From Actinomycetes bacterium (GTDB taxonomy: Bacteria; Actinomycetota; Acidimicrobiia; Acidimicrobiales; RAAP-2), in contig JAJYWG010000358.1 of assembly GCA_021791615.1 (NCBI GenBank), positions 1 to 9,273 on the forward strand: a stretch of DNA of 9,273 bases, read 5' to 3'. The notes below the pieces were generated by a model, which was not told the DNA's origin, made no database searches, and worked only from the letters and a program-made list of their open reading frames with translations. A program made the position numbers and the translations under genes. Below, one piece after another: positions 1-5,915 of the stretch; position 1 is the stretch's first letter; each line of letters opens with the position of its first letter.

Positions 1-779
1 TTGTCAGCGGTGTCGCGACGACCGACAGCATCGCTGCCGTGGTGGTGGAGCGTGCTCTTCGAGCCGGCGCCGAGGTGCTGGTAGCGGCCTATCCGAGAGA
101 TGTGCCCGCCGCGCAAGAAGTGCTGTCGGCCCTTCCGGGACCGCCCGCAGTGGTGGCGCTGGACGCAACGAACGAAGGCGATCTGAGCGCGTTGGAGGAG
201 GATCTGCGACATCGCTGGGGGCGGCTCGACGGCGCGCTGCACGCCATCGCGTTTGCACCCCGAGCTGCTCTCACCAGCGTGATGGACGCCCCGGCCGGCG
301 ACGTGGAGATGGCCATGCGCACGAGCGTGTGGACCTATGCGGCGTTCGGGCGGCTGCTTCGCCGGCTGGCCCCGCCCTCGGGCGCGAGCTTGGTCGGTCT
401 GGACTTCGACAGTGCACGAGCATGGCCGGTGTACAACTGGATGGGCCCGTGCAAGGCCGCGTTGCGCTCTCTGAACGGGTACCTTGCCCGCGATCTCGGC
501 GCGACAGGTGTGCGGGCGAACCTGGTTGCCGCTGGGCCGCTGCGGACCAGGGCGGCCTCGGGCATTCCCGACTTCGAGGTGCTGGTGGATCGTTGGAACC
601 GCCAGGCACCCCTGGCTTGGGACCCGACGGACGCGTCTTCGGTAGCCGACACAATCTGTTTCCTGCTATCGGACTTGGCCCGGGCGATCACCGGCGAGGT
701 GCTCCATGTGGACGGTGGAGTCCACGCGATGGCGACCTGCCTGCAGGATCCCCCGGTCGAGATGCAGGCGACGACCTGA
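1..779 (+). CDS. inhA: Enoyl-ACP reductase (NADH), InhA/FabI-type SDR, 5' end cut by window
   Basis: The protein catalyses the last reductive step of each type II fatty-acid elongation cycle (trans-2-enoyl-ACP to acyl-ACP, with NADH) in the cytosol. The reading frame is open from base 3, before any start codon. It begins VSGVATTDSIA, matching the nucleotide-binding start of InhA at about residue 12, so only around a dozen residues are missing and the GTG at 39 is not the start. Further InhA landmarks are LDGALHAIAFAP, GLDFDSARAWPVYNWM with the catalytic Tyr (codon 432-434) and, seven residues on, Lys (453-455), then NLVAAGPLRT and the C-terminal GEVLHVDGG. Two oddities: the position of InhA Ser94 is Ala, and the substrate-binding loop after AASGIPDF is about ten residues shorter than in mycobacterial InhA, more like E. 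coli FabI. That suggests ordinary chain lengths rather than mycolate precursors (inference). A fabG may lie upstream, as in mabA-inhA, but it is not visible. Confidence 0.93.
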   Translation, partial: VSGVATTDSIAAVVVERALRAGAEVLVAAYPRDVPAAQEVLSALPGPPAVVALDATNEGDLSALEEDLRHRWGRLDGALHAIAFAPRAALTSVMDAPAGDVEMAMRTSVWTYAAFGRLLRRLAPPSGASLVGLDFDSARAWPVYNWMGPCKAALRSLNGYLARDLGATGVRANLVAAGPLRTRAASGIPDFEVLVDRWNRQAPLAWDPTDASSVADTICFLLSDLARAITGEVLHVDGGVHAMATCLQDPPVEMQATT

Positions 780-788
780 AGGGCCGGC

Positions 789-1133
789 TCAGGAGGCTAC
801 CGACCTCCGACGCCGCGGCGGCCCGAGCCCGGCGACGAGCTGGAGGAGCTCGCCGATGCTGTGGGGCTGCTCGAGCGGGTGGCGCAACGGTCGATCGGGA
901 TTGATCTCGTAGTGGTTGCGGCGGCCGACCCGGGTTCGTGTTACGTAGCCCTCGCTCACGAGATCGGCGATGATTGCTTGGGCTGCACGCTCGGTGATCC
1001 CGACCCGGGCGGCGATGTCTCGGCCTCGGACCCCGGGGTCGCTGGCGATGCACACGAGCACGTGGCCGTGGTTGGTGAGGAACGTCCAGCTCGGCCTCGC
1101 CGCGTCCTCCGGCTCCTTGTTCGCATGCGCCAT
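789..1133 (-). CDS. Small winged-helix (MarR/ArsR-like) transcriptional regulator
   Basis: A 114-residue protein dominated by one winged helix-turn-helix domain. After SWTFLTNHGHVLVCIASDP (helix 1), residues 36-61 form the HTH (RDIAARVGITERAAQAIIAD), and residues 62-79 form the wing (EGYVTRTRVGRRNHYEINPD). The tail RPLRHPLE...IGELLQLV is typical of a family of short actinobacterial regulators I recognise by pattern, although I know of no proven ligand. No separate sensor domain is visible. The start is ATG at 1133, the only good start ahead of the conserved part; its ribosome site is weak. The gene is divergent from dabB across 174 bases that contain a perfect palindrome, so it is a natural candidate for local control of the DAB operon (inference). 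Its 3' end faces the inhA-like gene with only 9 bases between the stop codons. Confidence 0.85.
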   Translation of the reverse strand: MAHANKEPEDAARPSWTFLTNHGHVLVCIASDPGVRGRDIAARVGITERAAQAIIADLVSEGYVTRTRVGRRNHYEINPDRPLRHPLEQPHSIGELLQLVAGLGPPRRRRSVAS

Positions 1134-1202
1134 ATGCCCAATGGTAGCTGGCTTCGTGAAACAGCGGTCGGGTTCCCAGTATGGGCTGGCTGAGCAGGCA
1201 AG

Positions 1203-1232
1203 TTGCTGACGGACCTAGATGCGCTCTAGGAT
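1203..1232 (+). promoter_or_regulatory. Candidate sigma70-type promoter of the dab operon
   Basis: TTGCTG at 1203-1208 and TAGGAT at 1227-1232 are separated by 18 bases. The -10 fits TANNNT well, while the -35 is only fair. Transcription would start near 1239-1240, just at the ATG of a short upstream ORF. The perfect palindrome at 1214-1230 occupies the spacer and four bases of the -10. This was assigned by eye; no transcript data are available. Confidence 0.42.
1214..1230. promoter_or_regulatory. Perfect palindrome, candidate operator
   Basis: CCTAGA-TGCGC-TCTAGG is an exact 6-base inverted repeat around a 5-base centre. Each arm holds CTAG, a tetramer that is usually scarce in bacterial genomes. 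It overlaps the candidate -10 of the dab promoter and lies between dabB and the divergent winged-helix gene, the classic position for a dimeric repressor. Binding by that regulator is inference. Confidence 0.5.
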
Positions 1233-1234
1233 TC

Positions 1235-1250
1235 ACGATATGAACATCGT
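1235..1250. repeat. Short inverted repeat in the divergent region
   Basis: ACGAT (1235-1239) and ATCGT (1246-1250) pair exactly around a 6-base spacer. It lies just after the candidate -10 and spans the predicted transcription start. Arms of five bases can occur by chance, so this is weak alone. It is listed because it sits between two longer perfect inverted repeats. Confidence 0.25.
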
Positions 1251-1311
1251 AGCTATGGGTTTGCCTCTTGCCGGGAACGAGCCGTCGACGTTCGACGGGG
1301 AGGGGCAGTGA
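1240..1311 (+). CDS. Possible leader/upstream ORF coupled to dabB (23 codons)
   Basis: An ATG at 1240 opens a 23-codon frame beginning MNIVAMGLPLAG and ending at TGA 1309-1311. That stop overlaps the dabB GTG start as GTGA, the same junction as between dabB and dabA. If the TAGGAT at 1227 is the -10, transcription would begin at about this ATG and the message would be leaderless, a mode common in actinobacteria. Alternatively AGGA at 1228-1231 could serve as a ribosome site 8 bases upstream. An in-frame ATG at 1219 would extend it to 30 codons. The peptide matches nothing I recognise and has no run of a single amino acid, so it could be a chance frame. Confidence 0.3.
   Translation: MNIVAMGLPLAGNEPSTFDGEGQ
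1282..1298 (+). promoter_or_regulatory. Hairpin abutting the dabB ribosome binding site
   Basis: CCGTCGA (1282-1288) and TCGACGG (1292-1298) are exact reverse complements with only CGT between them, giving a compact 7-bp RNA stem. Its 3' arm contains the first two G residues of the Shine-Dalgarno stretch GGGGAGGGG (1297-1305), placed before the GTG at 1308. It could restrict ribosome access to dabB unless the short upstream ORF is being translated through it. As DNA it could instead be a second protein-binding site. Confidence 0.45.
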
Positions 1312-2915
1312 GAGAGACGCTCGGTGAACTGTGCCTGGCCGGTGCGGTCGTCGCTCCGCTGGTGGGCGCTGGCGTGTCGGCCGCCGGCGAGCGCGTGCCG
1401 GGTCGGGAGCAGCGGGTGGCGGCTGGCCTTGGATGGGCGTCGGCGCTACTGGCTCTTGTCACAGCGGCGTTGGTCGCGCTGCGTGGACCATTCGCCGTAG
1501 CGGTGGATGCCGCACACGGTCAGGTAGTGCTCGGCCTGTGGGCGGACCAACTGACGGTCGCCTTGATGGTCCTGGTCTGTGTTGTCGGGGCTGTGGTGCA
1601 GAGCTTCTCGCTTCGCTATCTGCAAGGGGACGGTACTGCGCGGAGGTTCTTCACGGCAGCGAACGTGGTGGTGGCGTCGATGGCAGTCGTATGCATGTCG
1701 GCGACCGTGATGGTGCTGGTCGCAGCCTGGGTGGCTGCCGGGGCGGCGTTCCTCGTGGTGCTCGGGTGCCGCCCGGATCTTCCGGGGGTACGGGCGGCGA
1801 CGCGGCGCGCCTGGCGGATGTTCGCGGTCGGCGACCTGGCGCTGGTTGGTGCGGCCATCCTCGTGTGGGTCCGAGACGGTAACATCGACTTGGTCTCCGC
1901 AGGCGCACTTCGGGGAGCGACTGCGCACCTGGGTGCTCTGACGACGGTGGTCGCGCTCCTCGTCGCTGTGGCTGCCCTGACCCGCTCCGCCCAGGGCCTG
2001 CTCGGGAGATGGCTTCCTGGCACGGTGTCGGCGCCGACCCCGACGTCCGCATTGCTGCACGCCGGAGTGGTAAACGGCGGTGGAATCCTCCTGGTCCGCC
2101 TCGGGGTGCTGGCCGGCGGTTCGTCGCTGGCTATGGTGGGGACCTTCGCCGTAGCCGGGCTCACCGCGACCGCCGCGACGGTGGTCATGACCCACAAGGC
2201 GGACGTAAAGGGCACCTTGGTGTTCTCGACCATGGGCCAGATGGGTTTCATGGTTGCCGAGTGCGCGGTGGGCGCGTACCTTGCCGCGGTCGTGCACCTA
2301 ATCGGCCACGCCTTGTACAAGGCGACGCTGTTCTTCGGGTCGGGCTCACAGGTACCTCGCGGTGGCGTTGCTCCGGTCGCGCCAGCGATCGTGGTGCCGA
2401 CCCTTGTTCGCGCGGCAGCTACCGTGGCCACGACGGCGCTGACCGTGGGCGCGATGGCAGCCATTCCGGGGGTGCTCGCTCACCGCGGTGCCGCAGTGCT
2501 GCTCGTCTTCGCGGCTGCGACGGTCGCTACGGTATCGTGGTCGTGGTGGGGTCGGCCGCCGGCTTCGGCCCGCTTGATGGTCTCGTGGGCGACGGCGCTT
2601 CTCGTTGCGGGCACGCTCTACGGGCTGGTGCTCGCCGCGTTGGGACGCTGGGTCGCCCCGGCGCTTCCCGCGGCCGGCGCCGGAACGCTCAGCCCGTGGT
2701 GGCTGGCTGCCGTGGCGGGCGCGGGGATCGTGGCGACCGCGTTGACCAGGCTGTCCTCTGCGAAGCGGCGTCTGGTAGCGATCCTTGTCAATGCCGCCAC
2801 AGCGCCGAACTTGCTCCAAGCGCGGGGTGAACGAAGGAAAAGAAGCAGCGGGCGGATAGCGGTAGCCGGGTACACACCCGAGCTCGCAGGCTCATTGGAG
2901 GAGAGCGCAGCGTGA
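1308..2915 (+). CDS. dabB: DAB inorganic-carbon transporter membrane subunit DabB (NuoL/MrpA-like)
   Basis: Membrane partner of DabA in the DAB system, thought to couple cation or proton flow across the cytoplasmic membrane to hydration of CO2 to bicarbonate. The 535-residue product is almost wholly hydrophobic with many helices and belongs to the proton-conducting NuoL/antiporter family. Landmarks are PTPTSALLHAGVVNGGG around His251, the Lys-containing HKADVKGTLVFSTMGQMGFM (Lys297, Lys301) and GHALYKATLFFGSGS with His334 and Lys338, a signature typical of DabB rather than respiratory NuoL. The C-terminus is a basic cytosolic-looking tail. Start GTG 1308 is the first possible start: the frame is open back to TAG 1227 without an ATG, GTG or TTG. 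A GGGGAGGGG ribosome site lies upstream. The stop overlaps the dabA start by four bases (GTGA), so the two are likely coupled. No other respiratory-complex genes are nearby, which argues against NuoL. Confidence 0.92.
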   Translation: MRETLGELCLAGAVVAPLVGAGVSAAGERVPGREQRVAAGLGWASALLALVTAALVALRGPFAVAVDAAHGQVVLGLWADQLTVALMVLVCVVGAVVQSFSLRYLQGDGTARRFFTAANVVVASMAVVCMSATVMVLVAAWVAAGAAFLVVLGCRPDLPGVRAATRRAWRMFAVGDLALVGAAILVWVRDGNIDLVSAGALRGATAHLGALTTVVALLVAVAALTRSAQGLLGRWLPGTVSAPTPTSALLHAGVVNGGGILLVRLGVLAGGSSLAMVGTFAVAGLTATAATVVMTHKADVKGTLVFSTMGQMGFMVAECAVGAYLAAVVHLIGHALYKATLFFGSGSQVPRGGVAPVAPAIVVPTLVRAAATVATTALTVGAMAAIPGVLAHRGAAVLLVFAAATVATVSWSWWGRPPASARLMVSWATALLVAGTLYGLVLAALGRWVAPALPAAGAGTLSPWWLAAVAGAGIVATALTRLSSAKRRLVAILVNAATAPNLLQARGERRKRSSGRIAVAGYTPELAGSLEESAA

Positions 2916-5476
2916 ACGGCGAAGAACCAGTTGCTTCCCGGGTTCGACTGCTCGCCCAGATCGAAGAGGCGGCGCGCGTGATCGGCCCGCTGTGGCCGCT
3001 CTCCACCTTCATCGCGGTGAACCCCCTATGGGACCTGCGCCACATGCCCTTTCACGACGCGGTCGAGCACGCGGCCCAAGTGCTCGGCATCGGCGGGTAC
3101 CCGTCGCCGGTATTCTTCGCCGAGGCCTACGCCGACCGGCGGGTCACCGGGGCCGATCTGCGAGCTGTCCTCGACGGCGATGTCGTCTCGGGCCGTTGCA
3201 CCAGCACGAGCACTGATCCCGAGGGCGGTCCTGGTGCGAAGAGGGGGCGGGTGCGCACCGCTGCCGAGCGCCACGACGATCTCTTCGGGACCCAGATCGC
3301 AGCGACCGTCGACCGGGAAGTTGCCAAATGGTGCGCCGCCTACGTCGCGGGCATCCTGGCTGACGAACCTGCTCGCGGCTTCTACGCTGCCTGGTGCGAC
3401 GTCGTCGTCTACGACCCCAGGGCACGCCTCATTGCCGGACGGGCCGGCCGCAAGCGCCTGGCCGAGATGGGAGTGGATCCCGAGGACGCGATCCTTGCGT
3501 GCATCGAGCTCCTCGACATCGCAGACGACGAGCGGGTACCAGAGCTCGCTCGCCATCTCGCTCGCATGCCCGGGTGGGCTGGGCACGCCAAGTGGCGCTC
3601 CCGCTGGGCCAACCCGGGCTATCCCGGAGCGGCCCTTCACCTGGTCGACTACCTCGCCGTCAGGCTCTGCTACGAGGCGGTGCTCCTGCGCGCCGCCACC
3701 GACGGCGACCTATGGCGGCGCGCACAGAACTACGACAGGTGCCCCGGAGGGTCGAATAGCACCAACCACGCCTCGAAGGACGACGAGACCCGACCAGGAC
3801 GCCCCGCCGTCAGCTGTTTGCCCGATGACGTAGAGGAACGGCTTTCTCGACTCGGCGCGACCGACGTCGCACGGGTCTGGCTCGCTGCCTATGAGGGGCA
3901 TTACCGCGACTGGCTGCTCGCGACGCTGGAGCGGCGCGATACGACTCCCCAGCGCACCTCCCGAGCGCGCCCCGCAGCACAGGCAGTCTTCTGCATCGAC
4001 GTACGCTCCGAAGGACTGCGCCGCCACCTCGAGGACAGCGGTCCCTACGAGACGTTCGGGTTTGCCGGGTTCTTCGCGCTGCCGGTGCGCTATCGGGGCT
4101 GGGGAGCCGCCGAGACGGTCGATCTCTGCCCGGTGCTGGTCCGGCCGAGCACCGAGATTGCAGAGCGACCGACGACCGGATCTCGCCAGGCTGGCGATCG
4201 CCAGCTGGTCGGCAGGCAGGCGTTCGCCGCGGCCCGCAGCGCATTCGACACCTCCAGGAAAGGAGCCTTGTCCCCGTTCATCCTCGCCGAGGCCAGTGGG
4301 TTCTTCGCTGCACCGATTGCAGTCGCGAAGACGCTGTTTCCCGCCCACTACCAGTCACTGAGGCACTGGGTACGGCGGATGCTCGCACCGCCCGCGGACA
4401 TGGTCGTCGACGCCGATCCTGCGGCGGGTGCGATGAGCGACGAGGAACAGGCCCTCTTCGCCGAGGCCGCGCTCACCACCATGGGACTGACCCGCGACTT
4501 CACGTCCGTGGTGTTGCTATGCGGGCACGGCGCCACCACGGAGAACAACCCCTATGCCTCCTCGCTCGACTGCGGCGCCTGCGGAGGCAACAGGGGCGGA
4601 CCGAGCGCCCGCGCGGCTGCCGCAATCTTGAACCGGCAAGCTACCCGCCACCTGCTCGCCGAGCGAGGCATCATCGTACCCGAAGAGACCGTGTTCGTCG
4701 CCGGCGAGCACGACACCGCCACCGACACAGTCATCGTGCTCGACACCCACCTCGTCCCCCTGGGCCACCGCGACACGGTTGTCGCACTGCAGTCGGCATT
4801 GGACCGCGCCGGCGCAGCCACGGCGGCGGAACGACTTTCGCGCCTGCCGGGGGGCGACAGCCTCGCACCCGCGACCTTGCCCAGCGGACGCGCCGCCGAT
4901 TGGGCCCAAGTCCGTCCCGAGTGGGGCCTCGCCCGCAACGCCGCGTTCATCGTTGCTCCCCGCACGGTGACTGCAGGCGTGGACTTGGCGTGCCGGTGCT
5001 TCCTGCATTCCTACGATGCCGGGATCGATGCCGACGGCGTCGCGTTGGAGACGATCCTCACCGCCCCTATGGTCGTTGCGCACTGGATCAACGCCCAGTA
5101 CTACTTCTCCACCGTCGACCCCGATGTCCTCTCCGCCGGCGACAAGACCGCCCACAACATCGTCGGCGGGATCGGCGTGGTCCAAGGCGCCGGCGGGGAC
5201 CTGCGAGCAGGCCTGCCGCTGCAGTCCCTCTTCGACGGCGATCGTGCCTACCACGAGCCGATGCGGCTGCTCGTCGTGGTCCAAGCTCCCCTGACTCTGT
5301 TGGACGCCGTGGTTGCTCGCAACCCCGTGCTGCGCGAGCTCTTCGAAGGGCAGTGGGTGTACCTGGCGGCACGCGAGGACGAGAGCGACCGCTGGAAGAT
5401 CCGTCAGCCTGACGGCACATGGGAGTGTTGGACACCCGTCGCAGCCCGCACCAAGGAGGCGAGTGCTCATGGATGA
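2912..5476 (+). CDS. dabA: DAB inorganic-carbon system catalytic subunit DabA (DUF2309/UPF0753)
   Basis: Cytosolic zinc subunit of the DAB CO2/bicarbonate accumulation complex, acting as a vectorial, beta-carbonic-anhydrase-like enzyme bound to DabB. The 854-residue length fits the family. The N-terminal block has PLSTFIAVNPLWDL. The metal site is intact: FCIDVRSEG gives Cys361 and Asp363, CGHGATTENNPYASSLDCG gives His539 and Cys554. The 15-residue His-Cys spacing matches the Halothiobacillus DabA site as I remember it (C351, D353, H524, C539). The C-terminal part carries VDLACRCFLHSYD, HWINAQYYFSTVDP and HNIVGGIGVVQGAGGDLR GLPLQS-type blocks typical of the family. Start GTG 2912 is set by GGAGGAG at 2897-2903 and by the four-base overlap with dabB. 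Low-complexity inserts near residues 93-110 and 275-300 look lineage-specific. No frameshift or lost ligand is seen. Confidence 0.95.
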   Translation: MNGEEPVASRVRLLAQIEEAARVIGPLWPLSTFIAVNPLWDLRHMPFHDAVEHAAQVLGIGGYPSPVFFAEAYADRRVTGADLRAVLDGDVVSGRCTSTSTDPEGGPGAKRGRVRTAAERHDDLFGTQIAATVDREVAKWCAAYVAGILADEPARGFYAAWCDVVVYDPRARLIAGRAGRKRLAEMGVDPEDAILACIELLDIADDERVPELARHLARMPGWAGHAKWRSRWANPGYPGAALHLVDYLAVRLCYEAVLLRAATDGDLWRRAQNYDRCPGGSNSTNHASKDDETRPGRPAVSCLPDDVEERLSRLGATDVARVWLAAYEGHYRDWLLATLERRDTTPQRTSRARPAAQAVFCIDVRSEGLRRHLEDSGPYETFGFAGFFALPVRYRGWGAAETVDLCPVLVRPSTEIAERPTTGSRQAGDRQLVGRQAFAAARSAFDTSRKGALSPFILAEASGFFAAPIAVAKTLFPAHYQSLRHWVRRMLAPPADMVVDADPAAGAMSDEEQALFAEAALTTMGLTRDFTSVVLLCGHGATTENNPYASSLDCGACGGNRGGPSARAAAAILNRQATRHLLAERGIIVPEETVFVAGEHDTATDTVIVLDTHLVPLGHRDTVVALQSALDRAGAATAAERLSRLPGGDSLAPATLPSGRAADWAQVRPEWGLARNAAFIVAPRTVTAGVDLACRCFLHSYDAGIDADGVALETILTAPMVVAHWINAQYYFSTVDPDVLSAGDKTAHNIVGGIGVVQGAGGDLRAGLPLQSLFDGDRAYHEPMRLLVVVQAPLTLLDAVVARNPVLRELFEGQWVYLAAREDESDRWKIRQPDGTWECWTPVAARTKEASAHG
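5454..5460 (+). promoter_or_regulatory. Strong Shine-Dalgarno that sets the PII-like start
   Basis: AAGGAGG ends 8 bases before the ATG at 5469 and lies inside the last codons of dabA. It favours 5469 over the in-frame ATG at 5496 and over longer upstream extensions that would run deep into dabA. Confidence 0.8.
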
Positions 5477-5795
5477 AACCTGGGGATTGACCCGGATGAC
5501 CAGAGTGGAGGTCGTGATCAACGGCGAAGACGTGGCGGTGGTGACCGAGCTGTTTTCCAAGGTTGGCGCCAAGGGGTTCACCGCTGTTTCCAACGTGTCG
5601 GGTCTTGGCCATAGCGGTCTACATCAGGGGCGGCTGCTGTTCAACGAACGCAGCTCCCTCACCTTCATCACGGTCGTGCTACCCGCTGAGCGGGCCGGCG
5701 CGCTGCTCGACGGTCTCCGAGACCTGCTCGTTGACCACTCGGGAGTCATGCTCGTCTCCGACACCTGGGTGAGCCGCCCAGAGTACTTCCGGTGA
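5469..5795 (+). CDS. PII-like signalling protein of the DAB operon
   Basis: A 108-residue protein with the ferredoxin-like pattern of the PII superfamily: strand TRVEVVINGEDVAVVTELF, GAKGFTAVSNVSGLGHSG, a short T-loop (LHQGRLLFNERSS), strand LTFITVVLP, helix and final strand GVMLVSDTWVSRPEYF. PII-like proteins next to bicarbonate uptake genes (for example SbtB and carboxysome-associated CPII) bind adenine nucleotides, and in the CPII case bicarbonate, and are thought to tune uptake. Here that is inference from family and position. It is not a standard GlnB/GlnK: the only Tyr is residue 106, so the T-loop uridylylation Tyr is absent, and the usual GxIGDGKIF B-loop is also absent. The start overlaps the end of dabA by 8 bases and has an excellent ribosome site. 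It is the last gene of the operon. Confidence 0.85.
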   Translation: MDETWGLTRMTRVEVVINGEDVAVVTELFSKVGAKGFTAVSNVSGLGHSGLHQGRLLFNERSSLTFITVVLPAERAGALLDGLRDLLVDHSGVMLVSDTWVSRPEYFR

Positions 5796-5796
5796 T

Positions 5797-5839
5797 GCAA
5801 ACCACGCGCCTGGTGGGGGGCTGTGGGTGGTGGTTTCGC
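5797..5839 (+). terminator. Imperfect inverted repeat after the dab operon, possible terminator
   Basis: GCAAACCAC (from 5797) can pair with GTGGTTTCGC (to 5839): seven perfect pairs, then two more across one bulged C. The loop is 24 bases and G-rich (GGTGGGGGGCTGTGGGTGG region), and no T-run follows. It begins one base after the stop of the PII-like gene. A factor-independent terminator is therefore doubtful, although actinobacterial terminators often lack T-tracts. The remainder of the gap, to about 5893, shows no convincing promoter. Confidence 0.27.
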
Positions 5840-5915
5840 GTCGTCCGCTTGGCTCAGCTCAGGCGCTGCTGGTTGAAGGGCTCGCCGTGGGCCAGGAGCT
5901 AGGAGATTGCATCGG

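Noticed and set aside
39..779. Complete SDR protein starting at GTG 39
   Set aside because: The conserved nucleotide-binding start of the family is encoded upstream of base 39 in the same frame, so the gene begins outside the window.
1122..1136. CGCATGCG palindrome followed by CATATG at the start of the regulator gene
   Set aside because: These short self-complementary stretches lie within or next to the first codons; at this length they are easily due to chance.
1446..2464. Two overlapping minus-strand open frames of over 280 codons opposite dabB
   Set aside because: Both are Ala/Arg/Thr-rich shadows of a hydrophobic membrane gene with no domain signal.
1308..2915. Respiratory NADH dehydrogenase subunit L (nuoL) or Mrp antiporter subunit A
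   Set aside because: It belongs to the same superfamily, but the HALYKATLFFGSGS block, the shorter length and direct coupling to dabA identify DabB.
4517..5593. Long open frame (358 codons) on the minus strand opposite dabA and the PII-like gene
   Set aside because: It lies opposite two well-recognised proteins, has biased composition, no recognisable domain and no ribosome site; long antisense frames are expected in high-G+C DNA.
5469..5795. glnB/glnK nitrogen regulator
   Set aside because: There is no uridylylation Tyr, no canonical B-loop and no amtB neighbour; it is a divergent PII-like protein in a carbon operon.
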